The notes under the pieces are model-generated. The model was not told the DNA's origin. It made no database searches and worked only from the letters and a program-made list of their open reading frames with translations. A stretch of 15,833 nucleotides of DNA, taken from assembly GCA_964612085.1 (NCBI GenBank), contig CAZTCJ010000084.1, positions 1 through 15,833 of the forward strand, in the 5' to 3' direction. Shown here in pieces: positions 14,034-15,833 of the stretch; position 1 is the first letter of the stretch; each line of letters opens with the position of its first letter. Source of the DNA: CAZTCJ01 sp964612085. Its GTDB lineage: Bacteria > Pseudomonadota > Alphaproteobacteria > JAJFIK01. A program made the position numbers and the translations under genes.

Positions 14034-15833
14034 ATGTATCGAGCGGACGACTACGAACAACCAAGCATTCTGCTGACTGTCTGTTACGCCACTCTGCGGT
14101 TCCTCCGGGACCGGCTGATGGAAGCGGCTGGGCTGACGCTGATCGTCACCAGCATCGCCATGACGCTTGCGCTGTCCACCTACAATCCGCTCGACCCCAG
14201 CTTCAATAATGCGACCGCCGACGATCCGTGGAACCTGCTTGGGATTCCCGGCGCCTATTTCGCCGATGTCATTATGCAGACCATCGGGCTCGGCTCCATG
14301 GCCATGGTCCCGCCCATCGCGGTATGGGGCTGGTGGCTGATGGCCAAGCACGGGCCCGGCGGCATCTGGACCCGGATCGGTTCCTGGCTCGGCGCCATCA
14401 TCTTCATGAGCACCCTGGCGGCGAGCCTGCCCTTGTCGGCCCCGGAGCCCCTGCAGATCGGGCTTGGCGGCGTGATCGGCGACTGGGCCGCCAACACCAT
14501 CGCCCAAGGGGCGGCCTTTCTGGGCATTCAGGAGCCGACCCTGCTGCGGCTGGTCACCGGATCGGTGGCCAGTATCGGCCTGCTCCTGACCTTCGGTCTC
14601 GCCATCGGCATGCGCTTCACCGAATTCCGCTGGCAGCTCGACGGCGAGCGCCGGGACCGGCAAGACCGGGACCCGCTGTGGGACCAGGTCAAGGATTGGG
14701 CCACAGGCGCCCCCGTGGCCGACAAGGCCATGTCCGCCTGGAGCCATATCCGCACCGGCGCCATCGCCATGATGCCCGACCGCCTGCCGGACTGGGTTGG
14801 CGGGCGCGCGCCGGAAAGCCGCCCCCAACCGGTGGGCATGGGCGGCGAGCGCGTCTGGTACACCGAAAACGACCCCGCATTCGCCAAGGCCTTCGCGCCG
14901 GGTTCATCCGTGCGGCAGGCGGCAGGCCAGACCGATGGCGATGAACCCGCCAATCTGCCCGCCGTGGTCGATCCGCCTTTCGCCGACGAGGACGAGCCCA
15001 TCGTAACGGACGCCGAGCCGATTGATGACAGGCCTGCCGAGGATGGGCCCATCGTCGCCGTGCGCGAAGACCGCGATCCCAATTGGGACAGCGCGGAGGA
15101 TTGGGATGAAGACGCGCCGCCGCCCGCCAGCGCCGCCCTCAAACGGCGCCAGAAATTCTCGCTCAAGAGCCTGCTGGCCGCGGGCCCCTTCCGTATCCTG
15201 ACGGACCGCCGCTCCGGTGCGGACGATGCGGACGTGCCGCCCCCGCCGCCCATGCCCGGCAGCCCCGGCTGGACGGACGACGCGTCGAGCGCGCCCGCCA
15301 AAGCGGAACGGGTCAAGAAGAAGAAAGCCGCCAAGCCCGGCAAACGGGAAAAGCGCGAAGCCCAGACGATCCTCGATCTCGATCCCGGCGCCTACCGGCT
15401 GCCGCCGCTCAATCTGCTGCAAAAGCCGCAGAAGGAACAAAACGCGGAAGCCAATCTGGAAGAGGTCCTGGAACAGAACGCCCGGCTGCTTGAGACCGTG
15501 CTGCAGGATTTCGGCATCAAGGGCGAGATCATCAATGTCCATCCCGGCCCGGTGGTCACGCTCTACGAACTGGAGCCCGCGCCGGGGATCAAATCCTCCC
15601 GCGTCATCGGTCTGGCCGACGATATCGCGCGGTCCATGAGCGCGGTCTCGGCCCGGGTGGCGGTCATTCCAGGACGCAACGCCATCGGCATCGAACTGCC
15701 CAACAAGCGCCGGGAGATGGTGCTGCTGCGCGAGCTTCTGGCCTCCGAGCCTTACGAGAAGGCCCATGCCAAACTGGCCCTGGCGCTGGGCAAGGATATC
15801 GGCGGCGCGCCGGTCATCGCCGATCTGTCCGCC
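14034..15833 (+). CDS. ftsK: DNA translocase FtsK, N-terminal 600 codons (runs off the window)
   Basis: An open frame of exactly 600 codons starts at the ATG at 14034 and reaches the window edge without a stop. Residues 31-193 hold about four membrane helices (31-49, 75-103, 114-134, 170-193), with GAYFADVIMQTIGLGS in the second region as in FtsK. A long hydrophilic linker follows (about 200-455). It has an acidic part around 300-370 and a lysine-rich patch at 428-445. The alpha domain of the motor begins near L456 (LPPLNLLQ) and includes HPGPVVTLYELEPAPGIK and VAVIPGRNAIGIELPN. The Walker ATPase and the gamma DNA-reading domain lie beyond the window. FtsK anchors to the divisome and pumps chromosomal DNA through the septum to the dif site. 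The Shine-Dalgarno is weak (AAAGAGA before the ATG). Confidence 0.95.
   Translation, partial: MYRADDYEQPSILLTVCYATLRFLRDRLMEAAGLTLIVTSIAMTLALSTYNPLDPSFNNATADDPWNLLGIPGAYFADVIMQTIGLGSMAMVPPIAVWGWWLMAKHGPGGIWTRIGSWLGAIIFMSTLAASLPLSAPEPLQIGLGGVIGDWAANTIAQGAAFLGIQEPTLLRLVTGSVASIGLLLTFGLAIGMRFTEFRWQLDGERRDRQDRDPLWDQVKDWATGAPVADKAMSAWSHIRTGAIAMMPDRLPDWVGGRAPESRPQPVGMGGERVWYTENDPAFAKAFAPGSSVRQAAGQTDGDEPANLPAVVDPPFADEDEPIVTDAEPIDDRPAEDGPIVAVREDRDPNWDSAEDWDEDAPPPASAALKRRQKFSLKSLLAAGPFRILTDRRSGADDADVPPPPPMPGSPGWTDDASSAPAKAERVKKKKAAKPGKREKREAQTILDLDPGAYRLPPLNLLQKPQKEQNAEANLEEVLEQNARLLETVLQDFGIKGEIINVHPGPVVTLYELEPAPGIKSSRVIGLADDIARSMSAVSARVAVIPGRNAIGIELPNKRREMVLLRELLASEPYEKAHAKLALALGKDIGGAPVIADLSA

Noticed and set aside
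13755..15767. Long minus-strand frames (13755-14828, 14904-15767)
   Set aside because: Both are antisense to the aminotransferase end and ftsK; the plus-strand ftsK frame is open for 600 codons with clear homology.

Overview
This is a gene-dense, GC-rich stretch of bacterial chromosome. It most likely comes from an alphaproteobacterium. The grounds are the gene set and order (UbiH-family hydroxylase, glnK-amtB, DapC-type aminotransferase, ftsK; thioredoxin-TPR, LON-domain, Trm112-like, DUF971), the GlnK-type PII protein and the single-cysteine Trm112-like protein. Family or genus cannot be fixed from the window. Most of it reads as core genome. I saw no insertion sequence, phage gene, CRISPR array or toxin-antitoxin pair, and no gap between genes exceeds 300 bases.

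Left part (1-5846). A tRNA-Gly(GCC) gene on the minus strand is followed by a plus-strand run of eight genes. In order these are a ProX/YbaK-type trans-editing deacylase, a CnoX/YbbN-type thioredoxin-TPR protein, a free-standing LON substrate-binding domain, a Trm112-like protein, a DUF971 protein, a small unrecognised membrane-anchored protein, a PlsC-like acyltransferase and a soluble chemotaxis receptor. Spacing from the LON gene to the acyltransferase is tight (30, 5 and 12 bases, then a 4-base overlap), so that block is probably one operon. Its common theme is translation and protein quality control plus envelope lipid.

Middle (5847-9155). A strong intrinsic terminator ends a cold-shock protein gene on the minus strand, which has a long leader containing a hairpin next to its ribosome binding site. 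A UbiH/UbiF/COQ6-family ubiquinone hydroxylase (minus) and an amidase-signature enzyme (plus) diverge from a 96-base gap.

Right part (9156-15833). glnK and amtB form a translationally overlapping nitrogen-sensing and ammonium-transport pair, possibly behind a sigma-54-type promoter. A secreted M17 leucyl aminopeptidase converges on amtB. A DapC-like aminotransferase (lysine/peptidoglycan precursor synthesis) and the first 600 codons of ftsK follow. The ftsK frame stays open to the window edge, so its ATPase motor lies outside.

Nothing here amounts to a new multi-gene system. The points most worth a second look are the globin-sensor-like chemoreceptor that appears to lack its heme histidine, the hairpin leader of the cold-shock gene, a degenerate parS-like palindrome, a three-copy 17-base tandem repeat across the end of the aminotransferase gene, CTAG tetranucleotides concentrated in the intergenic gaps, and the unrecognised small membrane protein.
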